Positions 24,384-33,133 of a stretch of DNA of 33,133 nt are shown in pieces. Where the stretch lies: NCBI GenBank assembly GCA_964640525.1, contig CAZXGS010000037.1, positions 1-33,133 of the forward strand, read 5' to 3'. The notes beneath the pieces are model-generated. The model saw only the letters and a list, made by a program, of their open reading frames with translations. It was not told the origin of the DNA and did no database searches. Each line of letters opens with the position of its first letter. The first letter of the stretch is position 1. Origin of the DNA: SZAS-103 sp964640525. Lineage in GTDB: Bacteria; Pseudomonadota; Gammaproteobacteria; Xanthomonadales; Xanthomonadaceae. A program made the translations under genes and the position numbers.

Positions 24384-24863
24384 ATGGCCAGCAAGCTGAT
24401 GCATGCCGCATTCGTTGTGGCGCTCATCGTGTCCGCCAACATCGCCGCCGCCGCCACCACGGCGGTGCCTGGCGCCGACCTCGACCGCGCCAAGTTCGAA
24501 GCCGTCAAGGCGCAAATCATCGCCCAGCTCAGCGACGAGAAGTACCGGGAGATCACCCCGGAGGACAAGCAAACCGTGATCGCGGCACTGAACCGGATCA
24601 GTGCGCGCCTGGAAACGCCGGGGCCGCTTGGCGATCAGGAGGCGGTGGATACCTTCAACGACCAGGAACTGATCAACAACATCACCTCGCACGCCGAGCG
24701 CGAGAGCCGGCTGTACTGCCAGCGCAACCAGCTCACGGGCAGCCACATCTTCCGTGTGATCTGCCTGACGGTCGCGCAGTGGAAAAAACGCGAGATCGCA
24801 GGCCAGCAAGTGCTTGGCGACATCCAGCACAACCAGCGCCAAACTCACCCCGGCGCGGAATAG
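24384..24863 (+). CDS. Small exported two-cysteine protein
   Basis: A 159-residue protein with a clear signal peptide (KLMHAAFVVALIVSANIAAAA, cleavage likely after residue 24). The mature part has DKQTVIAALNRISARLE at 62-78, then TFNDQELINNITSHAERESRLYCQRN with C112, and HIFRVICLT with C127. The two cysteines probably form a disulfide in the periplasm. I have seen this pattern in hypothetical exported proteins of Xanthomonadaceae, where paralogues are common; no function is known. AGGAGA precedes the ATG by seven bases; the in-frame ATG at 24360 is rejected for lack of one. It is divergent from the protease gene. Confidence 0.8.
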   Translation: MASKLMHAAFVVALIVSANIAAAATTAVPGADLDRAKFEAVKAQIIAQLSDEKYREITPEDKQTVIAALNRISARLETPGPLGDQEAVDTFNDQELINNITSHAERESRLYCQRNQLTGSHIFRVICLTVAQWKKREIAGQQVLGDIQHNQRQTHPGAE

Positions 24864-25040
24864 CCACCGCCGCGGTGGACTGCAGGCCGGCGCGGACCGA
24901 CACAACCCGCGTCACCGCGCCGGTTCGAACCGGCATCGCGCCCATGCGGGCCATGACCTCGGGCGCTGCGTAATCGATGTTTGCCGAGCCGGGCGCGGTC
25001 GTTGCGGTTAGGATGCGCCACGCCTGCTTCCAGGACGGCC

Positions 25041-25988
25041 ATGCCCGATCCCGCCTCCGATGGGCCACTGGTATCCGTTGCCGTGTCCACGTTCAACGGC
25101 GGACGGTACCTGCGCGCGCAACTGGATTCCGTGCTCAGTCAGCGCGAAGTGGCGCTGGAGGTGGTGGTTCGCGACGACGGCTCCAGCGACGCCAGCACCG
25201 CGATCCTGGCCGAATACGCCGCGCGCGATCCGCGCCTGCGCTGGCAGGCCAACCCGACCAACCTCGGCGCGACCGCGAGTTTCGAGGCGGCGATGGCGGA
25301 CTGCAAAGGAGCCTTCATCGCCCCCTGCGACCAGGACGACGTGTGGGAGGCCGACAAGCTGCCTCGCCTGCTGGACGCGCTGGGGACCGCAGACCTGGTG
25401 TATGCCGATTCGTCGTTCATCGACGCGCAGGGCCACCCGCTCGGCCGGCGCGTGTCGGAAAGCATGCCGATGCTGTACGGCACGCAGCCCTTGACGTTCC
25501 TGTTGGCCAATTCGGTGTCCGGCCACGCCAGCCTGGTGCGACGCGAGGTGTTCGCGCGTGCGCGGCCGTTCCCGCAGGGCGCGTACCACGACTGGTGGCT
25601 GGCGCTGTGCGCCGCCGGAGGGCAGGGCGTGGTCTACCTCGACGCACCGCTCGTGCACTATCGGCGCCACGAGGCCGCCATTTCGCCGATGGGCGCCGTG
25701 GGCGGGTCGCCGCGCGATGCCGCAGCCAGTCGGATCTGGCTTGCGCACCGCCTGCGCCTGATGCGTGCCTACGCGACCCGCGGCCTGCGCGATGCCGAAC
25801 TCGCCGCGAGGTTCGCCGATGCGCTGGAGGCGGCCATCGACGGTGGCGCGAAGGCAAGCCTGTGGCGGCTGCTGTGGCAACACCGCGGCGCCCTGCCGCG
25901 TTGGAAGGGGGTGCCGGTGCTGGATGCGCTGAAGTGGCAGTCGCGGTTCGCCAAGCGCCTGCGACGCGCGTCGGAGCGCGCGCCATGA
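25041..25988 (+). CDS. Family 2 glycosyltransferase
   Basis: A 315-residue GT2 enzyme of the rhamnosyltransferase-like group (GT-A fold). The opening VSVAVSTFNGGRYLRAQLDSV (11-31), RDDGSSDAS near 44-52, and the nucleotide-sugar/metal motif PCDQDDVW at 96-102 are clear. A region with NSVSGHASLVRRE and ending HYRRHEAAIS follows. It should add a sugar to a surface polysaccharide or LPS core; donor and acceptor are unknown. The ATG at 25041 is used because the catalytic domain begins ten residues later. Its stop overlaps the next glycosyltransferase by ATGA. Confidence 0.88.
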   Translation: MPDPASDGPLVSVAVSTFNGGRYLRAQLDSVLSQREVALEVVVRDDGSSDASTAILAEYAARDPRLRWQANPTNLGATASFEAAMADCKGAFIAPCDQDDVWEADKLPRLLDALGTADLVYADSSFIDAQGHPLGRRVSESMPMLYGTQPLTFLLANSVSGHASLVRREVFARARPFPQGAYHDWWLALCAAGGQGVVYLDAPLVHYRRHEAAISPMGAVGGSPRDAAASRIWLAHRLRLMRAYATRGLRDAELAARFADALEAAIDGGAKASLWRLLWQHRGALPRWKGVPVLDALKWQSRFAKRLRRASERAP

Positions 25989-26950
25989 GGGTGCGCATCG
26001 TCAGCCGCGACAACGGTTTCGGCCTGAGCCAGGACATGCAGCTGGTCGCCCGCGCCCTGCACGCCGGCGGCGTCCACGCCGAGGCGGTGGGCATGGCGGG
26101 CGATCACGCCCTCAACGCGCTGCGCCAGGCATGGTGGCGCGCGCGCCGCTTGTGGACAGCCTCACCCGACCTGCAGGTGTTCCTGGAGCGCCTGTACCCG
26201 GGCAGCCTGCCGCTGGCGCCGTGCAACGTGCTGATCCCGAACCCGGAATGGACGCGCGCGGCGGCGCGCCCGCAACTGGCGCGCTTCGACGCGATCTGGT
26301 GCAAGACCGGCCACGCGGTGGAAATCTTCGATGCGCTCGGCTGCCCCACGCGCTACATCGGCTTCACCAGCGCCGATCGCTTCGATTCGGCGATCCGCCG
26401 CGAGCGGTGTTTCTTCCATCTCGCCGGCCGCAGCGCCGCCAAGGGCACCCAGGCCGTGCTCGAGGCGTGGCGTCGGCATCCGCAATGGCCGAAGCTGACT
26501 GTCGTGCAGAGCGCGAAGACGGCGCAGCCTGGTGCGCCGGCGGCCAACATCGAGCACCTCGTCGAACGCATCGACGATGCACGCCTGCGCGAGCTGCAGA
26601 ACCGCCACCTGTTCCATCTGTGCCCGTCCGAGGCCGAGGGTTTCGGCCATTACCTCGTCGAGGCGCTGGGGGTGGGTGCGATCGTGCTGGCCACCGATGG
26701 CGCGCCGATGAACGAACTGGTCACCCCGGAGCGCGGCTTGCTGATCCAGCCTGCACGCACCGACCGGATCAACCTGGCGCCGCGGTATGTCGTGGATGCC
26801 GACGCCATCGCGGTCGCGGTGGAGGCTGCCCTGGCGCTGGATCCGGCACGCTGCGCGGCGCATTCGGCGGCCGCGCGCGAGTTCTTTCTGGCCAACGATC
26901 GTGCCTTCACCCAGCGCCTGTGCGCGGCGGTGCAGGCGCTGTCCGGCTGA
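25985..26950 (+). CDS. GT4-type glycosyltransferase (GT-B fold)
   Basis: A 321-residue glycosyltransferase. The N-terminal half starts VRIVSRDNGFGLSQDMQLVARAL and includes NVLIPNPEW and WCKTGHAVEIF. The C-terminal half carries FHLAGRSAAKGTQAVLEAWR and the donor-binding motif CPSEAEGFGHYLVEALGVGA, typical of GT4 enzymes and containing the E-x7-E pattern. It is translationally coupled to the preceding GT2 gene through ATGA. It converges on the DUF5672 gene with only two bases between stops. Sugar specificity is unknown. Confidence 0.83.
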   Translation: MRVRIVSRDNGFGLSQDMQLVARALHAGGVHAEAVGMAGDHALNALRQAWWRARRLWTASPDLQVFLERLYPGSLPLAPCNVLIPNPEWTRAAARPQLARFDAIWCKTGHAVEIFDALGCPTRYIGFTSADRFDSAIRRERCFFHLAGRSAAKGTQAVLEAWRRHPQWPKLTVVQSAKTAQPGAPAANIEHLVERIDDARLRELQNRHLFHLCPSEAEGFGHYLVEALGVGAIVLATDGAPMNELVTPERGLLIQPARTDRINLAPRYVVDADAIAVAVEAALALDPARCAAHSAAAREFFLANDRAFTQRLCAAVQALSG

Positions 26951-26952
26951 AA

Positions 26953-27774
26953 TCAGCCGCGGCCGGCGAGCCGCCGCAACCGCGCCAGCGCAGCCAGTTT
27001 GAGCGCATCCACGCGCATCGCCGGCGGCCCGGCCATGCGCCGGGCGTGCAGGATCCGTGCGGCCTCGGCCAGGCCCGCCGCATGGCAACGCTTGAGCAGG
27101 CGGCGGCCGTGGCGCGAGCGCACGATGGCGTCGTCGCAGTCGCGCACGAAGGCCACCAGCTCGGCTTCCGGCAGCGCGCGGTGGAAGTTGAACACGCCGT
27201 GGAAACCGAAGGTCGGGAAGGCTGGCCGCGGTTCCTCGAAGGCGAAGCGCTCGGCCACCGCGGTGGGTGCGAAACGGATGCCGCGCGCCTCCAGTTGCGG
27301 GCGCAGCTCCATGCAGATGCACACGTCCTCCGGATGCGGCGCTGCCGGCACCAGCTCCCGCAGCGCCGCGCACAGGCGTCGGGAGCGCAGCGAAAAGCCG
27401 CCGTTGCCGACGCGCCGCTGCGGATCGTTCCACGGCGCGCCGATGTAGTCGTAGTCCAGGAACGCCGGATCCCAGCACGCGCCGTCGAGCACGAAACCGT
27501 CCCACTGCACGACCAGTGCATGCGCGGTGTCGAAGCAGTCGCCGAAGCCACGCAGCATGAATTCCGAATAGGCCTGGATGCTGCCCAGCGGGGCGATCGG
27601 CACGTGCCTGATCCCCGCCGGCAAATCCGGTGCGCCCGTGCTGAGCAGCAGGCAGTGCGCGAAGCGGGCCTGGCGCATGCAGCGCTGCATGGCGGCGATG
27701 GCCAGGCCGTGACGGCGCGTCTCCACGCAGACCAGGCTGACCTGCGGCAGCTCCGGCAGCGCGTCCGTACTCAT
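26953..27774 (-). CDS. DUF5672 family protein (glycosyltransferase-like)
   Basis: A 273-residue protein with the DUF5672 core: QWDGFVLDGACWDPAFLDYD, YIGAPWND, and RVGNGGFSLRSRRL in the middle third, then HPEDVCICMELRP. These motifs resemble a GT-A fold, and the family is found in surface-glycan loci, so it is probably a glycosyltransferase; activity is not proven. The ATG at 27774 overlaps the methyltransferase stop by four bases, which fixes the start over an in-frame upstream ATG at 27963. Confidence 0.8.
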   Translation of the reverse strand: MSTDALPELPQVSLVCVETRRHGLAIAAMQRCMRQARFAHCLLLSTGAPDLPAGIRHVPIAPLGSIQAYSEFMLRGFGDCFDTAHALVVQWDGFVLDGACWDPAFLDYDYIGAPWNDPQRRVGNGGFSLRSRRLCAALRELVPAAPHPEDVCICMELRPQLEARGIRFAPTAVAERFAFEEPRPAFPTFGFHGVFNFHRALPEAELVAFVRDCDDAIVRSRHGRRLLKRCHAAGLAEAARILHARRMAGPPAMRVDALKLAALARLRRLAGRG

Positions 27775-28442
27775 CGCGGCGCGTCCTTGACCGCCTCCAG
27801 TTCCCACAGCAGGTACACCTTGCGCCGGCTGGAGTCGGTCTTGCCGCGCAGGCTGCGCGAAAACGCGCGCAGGTCGCGGGTGAACTTCTTCATCCCGGTA
27901 TGCGGCCTGCGGTTCTCGGGCGAACCGGGAATGGCGCTGTAGGCATCGTGCGGGTGTACCCACGCGACCCGGCGCGCCTCGAAGCGCCCGCCAAAGCCGT
28001 ACATCCCCGCCAGCGGCTCGGGTCCGCAGAAATACTCGTGGGTGGCGTCGGTGATGATGTTGACGTGGGTGGGATCGACGAACGCTTCCGGGTGCGGCCA
28101 GGCCGGGGTGAGGGCGTAGAACAGCCCGCCCGGCGCCAGCACGCGCCAGATCTCCTGCATCAGGCGCACGAACGGAAACACCGTGTCGCGCCCGTCCGCG
28201 GTCATCAACACGCGCGGCACGTGCTCGATGAAGTCGTAGGCCGATACCGAGCCGAAGCGGTGGTCGGGGAAGGGAATTGGCTCCAGCACCAGGTTGGCCA
28301 CCGCGTGGTCGAAGCGCGTCGAGGTCGGCAGCGGGCGGATGTCGACGCCGGTCAATCGACCCCGCCCGTAGGGATTGCGCGGGATTGCGCCGCAGCCGAG
28401 ATCGAGGTGGTGGTCGGGCAGGCTCATGCGCGCGCTTGGCAT
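27771..28442 (-). CDS. Class I SAM-dependent methyltransferase
   Basis: A 223-residue methyltransferase. The SAM motif LDLGCGAIPRNPYG is at 13-26, the acidic strand TGVDIRPL follows, and motif II/III lies in IWRVLAPGGLFYALTP. DFIEHVP is the usual post-I segment. It is probably a sugar or glycolipid O-methyltransferase, since it is coupled by ATGA to a DUF5672 gene inside a glycan locus; the substrate is inferred from context only. The start may instead be the ATG at 28427, five codons in. Neither has a good Shine-Dalgarno. Confidence 0.85.
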   Translation of the reverse strand: MPSARMSLPDHHLDLGCGAIPRNPYGRGRLTGVDIRPLPTSTRFDHAVANLVLEPIPFPDHRFGSVSAYDFIEHVPRVLMTADGRDTVFPFVRLMQEIWRVLAPGGLFYALTPAWPHPEAFVDPTHVNIITDATHEYFCGPEPLAGMYGFGGRFEARRVAWVHPHDAYSAIPGSPENRRPHTGMKKFTRDLRAFSRSLRGKTDSSRRKVYLLWELEAVKDAPR

Positions 28443-28528
28443 AGGGTGGCCGATGGTACCGTCAAGCCGGCATCGGCGGCGCGTGCGTGCCGGTAGAATC
28501 GTCCCGATTCGACACCCCCCACGCCGCG

Positions 28529-29371
28529 ATGCCGCCGCCCGAAGCCTCCGTCCTGTTCGCCACCTACAACGAGCCGCAGTGGCTGGAATGGGTGTTGTGG
28601 GGTTACGCCACCCAGACCCTGGGCAACTTCGAGGTGATCGTGGTGGACGATGGCTCGCGCGAGGACACGCGCGCGCGGATCGACGCCCTGCGCCCGCAGA
28701 TGCCGTACCGCCTGCGACATTTCTGGCAGCCCGACGAGGGCTACCAGAAGTGCAAGGGCATGAACCGCGCGATCCTGCTTGCGCAGTCCGATTACCTCGT
28801 GTTCACCGATGGCGATTGCATCCCGCGCGCCGACTTCCTCGCCCGCCACCTGGCGTTGCGCGCGCGTGGGCGCTACCTCACCGGGGGCTACTGCAAGCTG
28901 CCGCTGGCGCTCTCGCACGCCATCACGCGCGAGGACATCCTTGCCGGTCGCGCCACCGATTACGCATGGCTTGCGGCGAACGGGCTGGAGCGGCACACGC
29001 TCAAGCTGCGCCTGCGCCGCGAGTGGGCCAAAACCCTGTTCAACGCCATCACTCCGGTCAAGCCGCGGCTGCACGGGCACAACGCCTCGGCGTGGAAGGA
29101 CGACATCGTGCGGGTGAACGGCTGGGACGAGCGCATGCAGTACGGCGGTCAGGACCTGGAGCTGGGCGAGCGCCTGAACAACGCCGGCATCCGCGGCAAG
29201 ACCATGCGCTACTCGGCGATCTGCGTCCATCTGGAGCACAAGCGCGGCTACATGAAGCCGGAGATGCGGGCGAAGAACGACGCCATCCGTGCCCAGACGC
29301 GGCGGAACAAGGCGGCCTGGACACCTTACGGCATCGATACTCACATCGGCGAGGCCAACCGCGCGGAGTGA
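28529..29371 (+). CDS. Family 2 glycosyltransferase with galactosyltransferase-like C-terminus
   Basis: A 280-residue GT2 enzyme. VLFATYNEPQWLEWVL (8-23), VVDDGSREDT (38-47) and the metal-binding FTDGDCIPR (92-100) define the GT-A core. NGWDERMQYGGQDLELGERL near the C-terminus is the acceptor-side motif shared with galactosyltransferase family 7. It probably extends LPS or capsule sugars. The ATG at 28529 is preferred over the GTG at 28487: TAGAAT at 28494-28499 looks like a -10 box, which would put the transcript start after the GTG. It is divergent from the methyltransferase. Confidence 0.86.
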   Translation: MPPPEASVLFATYNEPQWLEWVLWGYATQTLGNFEVIVVDDGSREDTRARIDALRPQMPYRLRHFWQPDEGYQKCKGMNRAILLAQSDYLVFTDGDCIPRADFLARHLALRARGRYLTGGYCKLPLALSHAITREDILAGRATDYAWLAANGLERHTLKLRLRREWAKTLFNAITPVKPRLHGHNASAWKDDIVRVNGWDERMQYGGQDLELGERLNNAGIRGKTMRYSAICVHLEHKRGYMKPEMRAKNDAIRAQTRRNKAAWTPYGIDTHIGEANRAE

Positions 29372-29418
29372 AATCGCGCCGATCCGGCCAGCGCAGTCCG
29401 GAAGGCAGGGCACCCGGG

Positions 29419-30192
29419 TCAACGCGATCGGTTGCGTTGCAGTGCCCGCAGCAACCGGTACTTGCGCCATACATAGCGCACGTGCAGGCCGTAATAGGGC
29501 CACGCACGTGCACCGTCGAGCACGCCACCGCGCAGCAGCAGGGTGCGCAGCGCATAGGCGCTGGCATGCAGCAGCGGTGCGAGCGCGCCGGATCGACGCC
29601 CCTCGGCATGCTTCTGGCGTGCGAACAGTTCGGCGTAGCGGTCGAGCTTGGCGCGGTACTCGGCGGCGCTGCGCGCGGTGTCGTGTTCCATTCGCACCGC
29701 GCAGCGAAGCACGCGGCGACCGGCGACGTCCATCCTCTCGTGGACTTGCCCGGGTTTGAAGCGCAGGTCGCGGCGGAACAGGCGCTTGACCGGCTCGTTG
29801 CCCCAGCCGCCAAAGCGCAGCACCGCGCCGAGGTAGTGGGTGCGCCGTAGCAGTTCCCACACGTCGGCGGATTCGATCGGCCCGGCGAACAGTTCCCGCA
29901 GTCGCACCGCTGCTCCCTCCGCGAGCCACTCGTCGGCGTCCAGCAACAACACCCAGGGCTGGCTGGCGAGCGCGATGGCCGCGTTCTTCTGCGCCGCGAA
30001 GCCGAGCCAGGCTTGCTGGTAAACCTGCGCGCCGGCCGCACGTGCCTCCGTGGCGGTCGCATCGGTCGAGCCCGAATCGAGCACGATCACCTCTGCACAC
30101 AGCGGCGCCAGGCAGGCCACGCAGCGGCCGATCCGGCCGGCCTCGTTGAACGCGATCACCACCCCGCTCAGCGGCAACGGCGCGGTGCTCAC
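29419..30192 (-). CDS. LPS core-type family 2 glycosyltransferase
   Basis: A 257-residue GT2 enzyme of the WaaE/LpsA-like group. GVVIAFNEAGRIGRCVACL (10-28), VIVLDSGSTDATAT, FAAQKNAAIALA and LLLDADEWL (82-90) are diagnostic. RLFRRDLRFKPGQVHERM follows. It probably adds a sugar to the LPS inner core on the cytoplasmic face. The frame is open far upstream, but the GTG at 30192 is chosen because it overlaps the acyltransferase stop as GTGA and the family start VSTAPLPLSGVV follows. It is co-transcribed with the acyltransferase. Confidence 0.87.
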   Translation of the reverse strand: MSTAPLPLSGVVIAFNEAGRIGRCVACLAPLCAEVIVLDSGSTDATATEARAAGAQVYQQAWLGFAAQKNAAIALASQPWVLLLDADEWLAEGAAVRLRELFAGPIESADVWELLRRTHYLGAVLRFGGWGNEPVKRLFRRDLRFKPGQVHERMDVAGRRVLRCAVRMEHDTARSAAEYRAKLDRYAELFARQKHAEGRRSGALAPLLHASAYALRTLLLRGGVLDGARAWPYYGLHVRYVWRKYRLLRALQRNRSR

Positions 30193-31106
30193 CGATCGCT
30201 CTCCAGCCCGTAGGGGTTGGGCTCGCCCGGCGGGCGCTTGCTGAAGCGCTTGTAGGTCCACTGGTAGGCCGCCGGGTCGCGCTCGGCGATCGCCTGCACC
30301 GCGGCATTCATCGCCGCGGCGGCGGTTTGCGTGTCCGGATCGTGCAGCGCGCTGGGTGCCTGGAAGAGGTGGATGGTGAAGCGTGCCGGGTGCGCCAGCC
30401 GGTCGCGCTCGGCAATCGCGAACAACACCGTTGCCCCGGTGCGTTGCGCCAGCCGCGGCAGCAGCGTCATGGTGAGCACGTCCCACCCGTAGAAGGGTGC
30501 GTAAACGCCGTCTCCCGCCTTGGGAAGCTGGTCGGGCAGGATGCCCACCGTCCCGCCGGCGGCCAGGGTCTTGAACAGTTGGCGCATCGCCGCGCTGCCG
30601 GCGGCGACCTGGCGCACGTTGGCGCGCCCGCGGACGCGACGCAGGAAGGCTTCCCCTGCGGCGTGCTCCGGCGGTCGGTACAGCACGGTGATCGGCGTGC
30701 GCGCGGCCAGCCACTGGTTGAGCAGCTCCCAGTGGCCGTAGTGCGGGGCAGCGATGATCAGGCCCTTGCCGCTGGCCAGTGCGGCGTCGAACAGTTCCTG
30801 TCCGTGTACCGCGCCGACCAGGCGCAGGTTGTCGGCCTGGGCGCGCGTCCAGAAGCGCAGGGTCAGCAACAGGCCGCGAAAGGTGCCGCGCAGGACCTCG
30901 CGCAGCAGGCGATCGCGGTCGCCCGCGCTGGCCTGCGGGCGGATGATCCGCAGGTTCGTCCCTGCCACCCGCGCCTCGCGGATGTTCAGCCGCCGCGCCA
31001 GCCATGCCACGCCGTCGCCGATACGTTCCAGCGCCGCCAACGGCAGGCGGCCCACCGCGGCCGCGGCGGCATACAGCAGGAAACCGGCGATCTCGGCTGG
31101 GCGCAT
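30189..31106 (-). CDS. LpxL/HtrB-like lipid A acyltransferase
   Basis: A 305-residue inner-membrane acyltransferase of the lauroyl/myristoyl family, adding a secondary acyl chain during lipid A synthesis. The catalytic H-x4-E is HYGHWE (H122, E127), with GLIIAAPHYGHWELLN around it. VLYRPPEH and GILPDQLPKAGDGVYAPFYG are the other conserved blocks. The N-terminus FLLYAAAAAVGRLPL is a membrane segment. The gene ends in QWTYKRFSKRPPG, as in relatives. No clear Shine-Dalgarno precedes the ATG; TAAACT ends nine bases upstream and might be a -10 box. It is paired with the LPS glycosyltransferase by GTGA overlap. Confidence 0.9.
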   Translation of the reverse strand: MRPAEIAGFLLYAAAAAVGRLPLAALERIGDGVAWLARRLNIREARVAGTNLRIIRPQASAGDRDRLLREVLRGTFRGLLLTLRFWTRAQADNLRLVGAVHGQELFDAALASGKGLIIAAPHYGHWELLNQWLAARTPITVLYRPPEHAAGEAFLRRVRGRANVRQVAAGSAAMRQLFKTLAAGGTVGILPDQLPKAGDGVYAPFYGWDVLTMTLLPRLAQRTGATVLFAIAERDRLAHPARFTIHLFQAPSALHDPDTQTAAAAMNAAVQAIAERDPAAYQWTYKRFSKRPPGEPNPYGLESDR

Positions 31107-31126
31107 GCAGGAAGTTTAATGAAGCA

Positions 31127-31162
31127 GGGGCGAGGGGTGAGGGGCGAGGGGTGAGGGGCGAG
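31127..31162. repeat. G-rich heptamer array (left arm)
   Basis: Five runs of GGGG are separated by CGA or TGA on the plus strand, fitting the intramolecular G-quadruplex pattern. It lies 20 bases upstream of the acyltransferase gene, whose template strand carries the Gs. It is the inverted counterpart of the array at 31208-31340. Confidence 0.85.
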
Positions 31163-31207
31163 CGCTTCCAGCCGCCGTGAGCTCCCGGCACACTCTCTAC
31201 ACGCCAT

Positions 31208-31340
31208 CCCTCGCCCCCGGCCCTCGGCACTCGCCGCCCCTCGCCCCTCGCCCCTCGTCCCTCGTCGCCCCTCGCCCCTCGCCCCTCGCCCCTCGTCCCT
31301 CGTCCCTCGCCCCTCGTCCCTCGCCCCTCGTCCTTCGCCC
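31208..31340. repeat. C-rich heptamer array (right arm)
   Basis: More than a dozen units of CCCCTCG, with CCCTCGT variants, end two bases before the dtd ATG. The minus strand is G-rich and quadruplex-prone. With the left arm it can form a long hairpin. The 236-base gap 31107-31342 holds nothing else recognisable. Confidence 0.85.
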
Positions 31341-31342
31341 TC

Positions 31343-31795
31343 ATGCTCGCCCTGATCCAGCGTGTCACCCGTGCCAGCGTCCGCGTCGAGGACGCCATCG
31401 TCGGCGCCATTGGTCCGGGATTGCTTGCCCTGGTCGCGGTCGAGCCCGGTGACGGGCAAGCACAGGTCGAGCGCACCTGCGAGCGCCTGCTCGGCTACCG
31501 CATCTTCGACGACGACCGGGGTCGGATGAACCGCTCGTTGACCGACACCGGCGGTGGCCTGCTGCTGGTCAGCCAGTTCACCCTCGCCGCGGACACCCGC
31601 AAGGGCATGCGCCCGGGTTTTTCGACGGCGGCCGATCCGGCGCTCGGACTGCGTTGGTTCGAGCGCTTGGTCGACCTGGCGCGTGAGCGTCATCCGCACG
31701 TCGCCTGTGGCCGTTACGGCGCCCACATGCAGGTCGAACTGGTCAACGACGGCCCGGCGACGTTCCTCCTGGCGGCCCGTGCGGCTACCGCTTGA
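31343..31795 (+). CDS. dtd: D-aminoacyl-tRNA deacylase
   Basis: A 150-residue DTD. It removes D-amino acids (and glycine from mischarged tRNA) from tRNAs in the cytosol, so keeping translation homochiral. The start MLALIQRVTRASVRV, the active-site strand SQFTLAADT (77-85) and the cross-subunit proline motif NDGPAT (135-140) are all present, and the length is typical. The ATG directly follows the pyrimidine-rich heptamer array, and there is no Shine-Dalgarno, yet the start is fixed by family alignment. It is followed after 89 bases by rpoD. Confidence 0.95.
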   Translation: MLALIQRVTRASVRVEDAIVGAIGPGLLALVAVEPGDGQAQVERTCERLLGYRIFDDDRGRMNRSLTDTGGGLLLVSQFTLAADTRKGMRPGFSTAADPALGLRWFERLVDLARERHPHVACGRYGAHMQVELVNDGPATFLLAARAATA

Positions 31796-31825
31796 GGAAT
31801 CCGTCACGCTTTTCCAATCAGGCAC

Positions 31826-31856
31826 TTGGGCAACGGCGGTCGGACTGCGATACAAT
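31826..31856 (+). promoter_or_regulatory. Possible rpoD promoter
   Basis: TACAAT (31851-31856) is a good -10 box 29 bases before the rpoD ATG. The best -35 candidate, TTGGGC (31826-31831), is 19 bases away, longer than ideal. Only the -10 box is convincing. Confidence 0.35.
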
Positions 31857-31884
31857 GGTAGGTCAACCTTTGCGCGGCGCTCCC

Positions 31885-33133
<1,249 letters not shown>

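Noticed and set aside
21952..24399. 815-codon open frame on the plus strand
   Set aside because: Antisense to the Do-family protease and the YqjD cluster, all of which have clear motifs; low-complexity product.
29419..31476. 685-codon version of the LPS glycosyltransferase
   Set aside because: The upstream part is an out-of-frame shadow of the acyltransferase and the heptamer array; the GTGA overlap fixes the start at 30192.

Overview
The window is high-GC gammaproteobacterial chromosome. Its gene content (aceE standing alone, a Rieske-ferredoxin reductase fusion, dtd followed by rpoD, a small exported two-cysteine family, dispersed palindromic repeats) fits Xanthomonadaceae/Lysobacteraceae, perhaps near Lysobacter, Luteimonas or Thermomonas. 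This placement rests on protein and context recognition, not on a search. Two genes are cut by the window edges: maeB at the left and rpoD at the right. I saw no tRNA, rRNA, transposase or CRISPR array.

Region 1 (1-7950) has central metabolism (malic enzyme MaeB, an AIF-like Rieske/FAD reductase, a zinc alcohol dehydrogenase) interleaved with accessory genes. These are three type II toxin-antitoxin modules of different families (HigBA, RHH-ParE, DUF1778-GNAT) and a lone EVE-HNH endonuclease that looks like a modification-dependent restriction enzyme. Two of the TA modules have a readable promoter overlapped by an inverted-repeat operator.

Region 2 (7897-13260) starts with a poorly understood reverse ORF. 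It is followed by a tightly coupled triad of VWA protein, PP2C phosphatase and transmembrane kinase, joined by two ATGA overlaps. This is the architecture of the TerY-P signalling triad, with the kinase fused to a membrane segment and a cysteine-bearing, SH3-like outer part. Behind the triad lie 1.1 kb of non-coding repeats: a 26-bp tandem array, a roughly 430-bp tandem duplication, and palindrome-bounded elements that recur at 17.4 kb and, decayed, at 20.2 kb.

Region 3 (13261-24863) is mostly core: a membrane diguanylate cyclase, pyruvate dehydrogenase E1 (aceE), an ABC exporter pair, and a four-gene envelope operon (DUF883/YqjD-like, YqjE-like, small protein, AI-2E permease). The operon reads toward the ABC genes. 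A Do-family periplasmic protease and a small exported protein complete the region.

Region 4 (25041-31106) is a glycan and lipid-A type locus: four glycosyltransferases, a DUF5672 protein, a methyltransferase and an LpxL/HtrB-like acyltransferase, most of them in overlapping pairs. It is separated from dtd by two opposed G/C-skewed heptamer arrays with G-quadruplex potential. rpoD begins after dtd and runs off the end.
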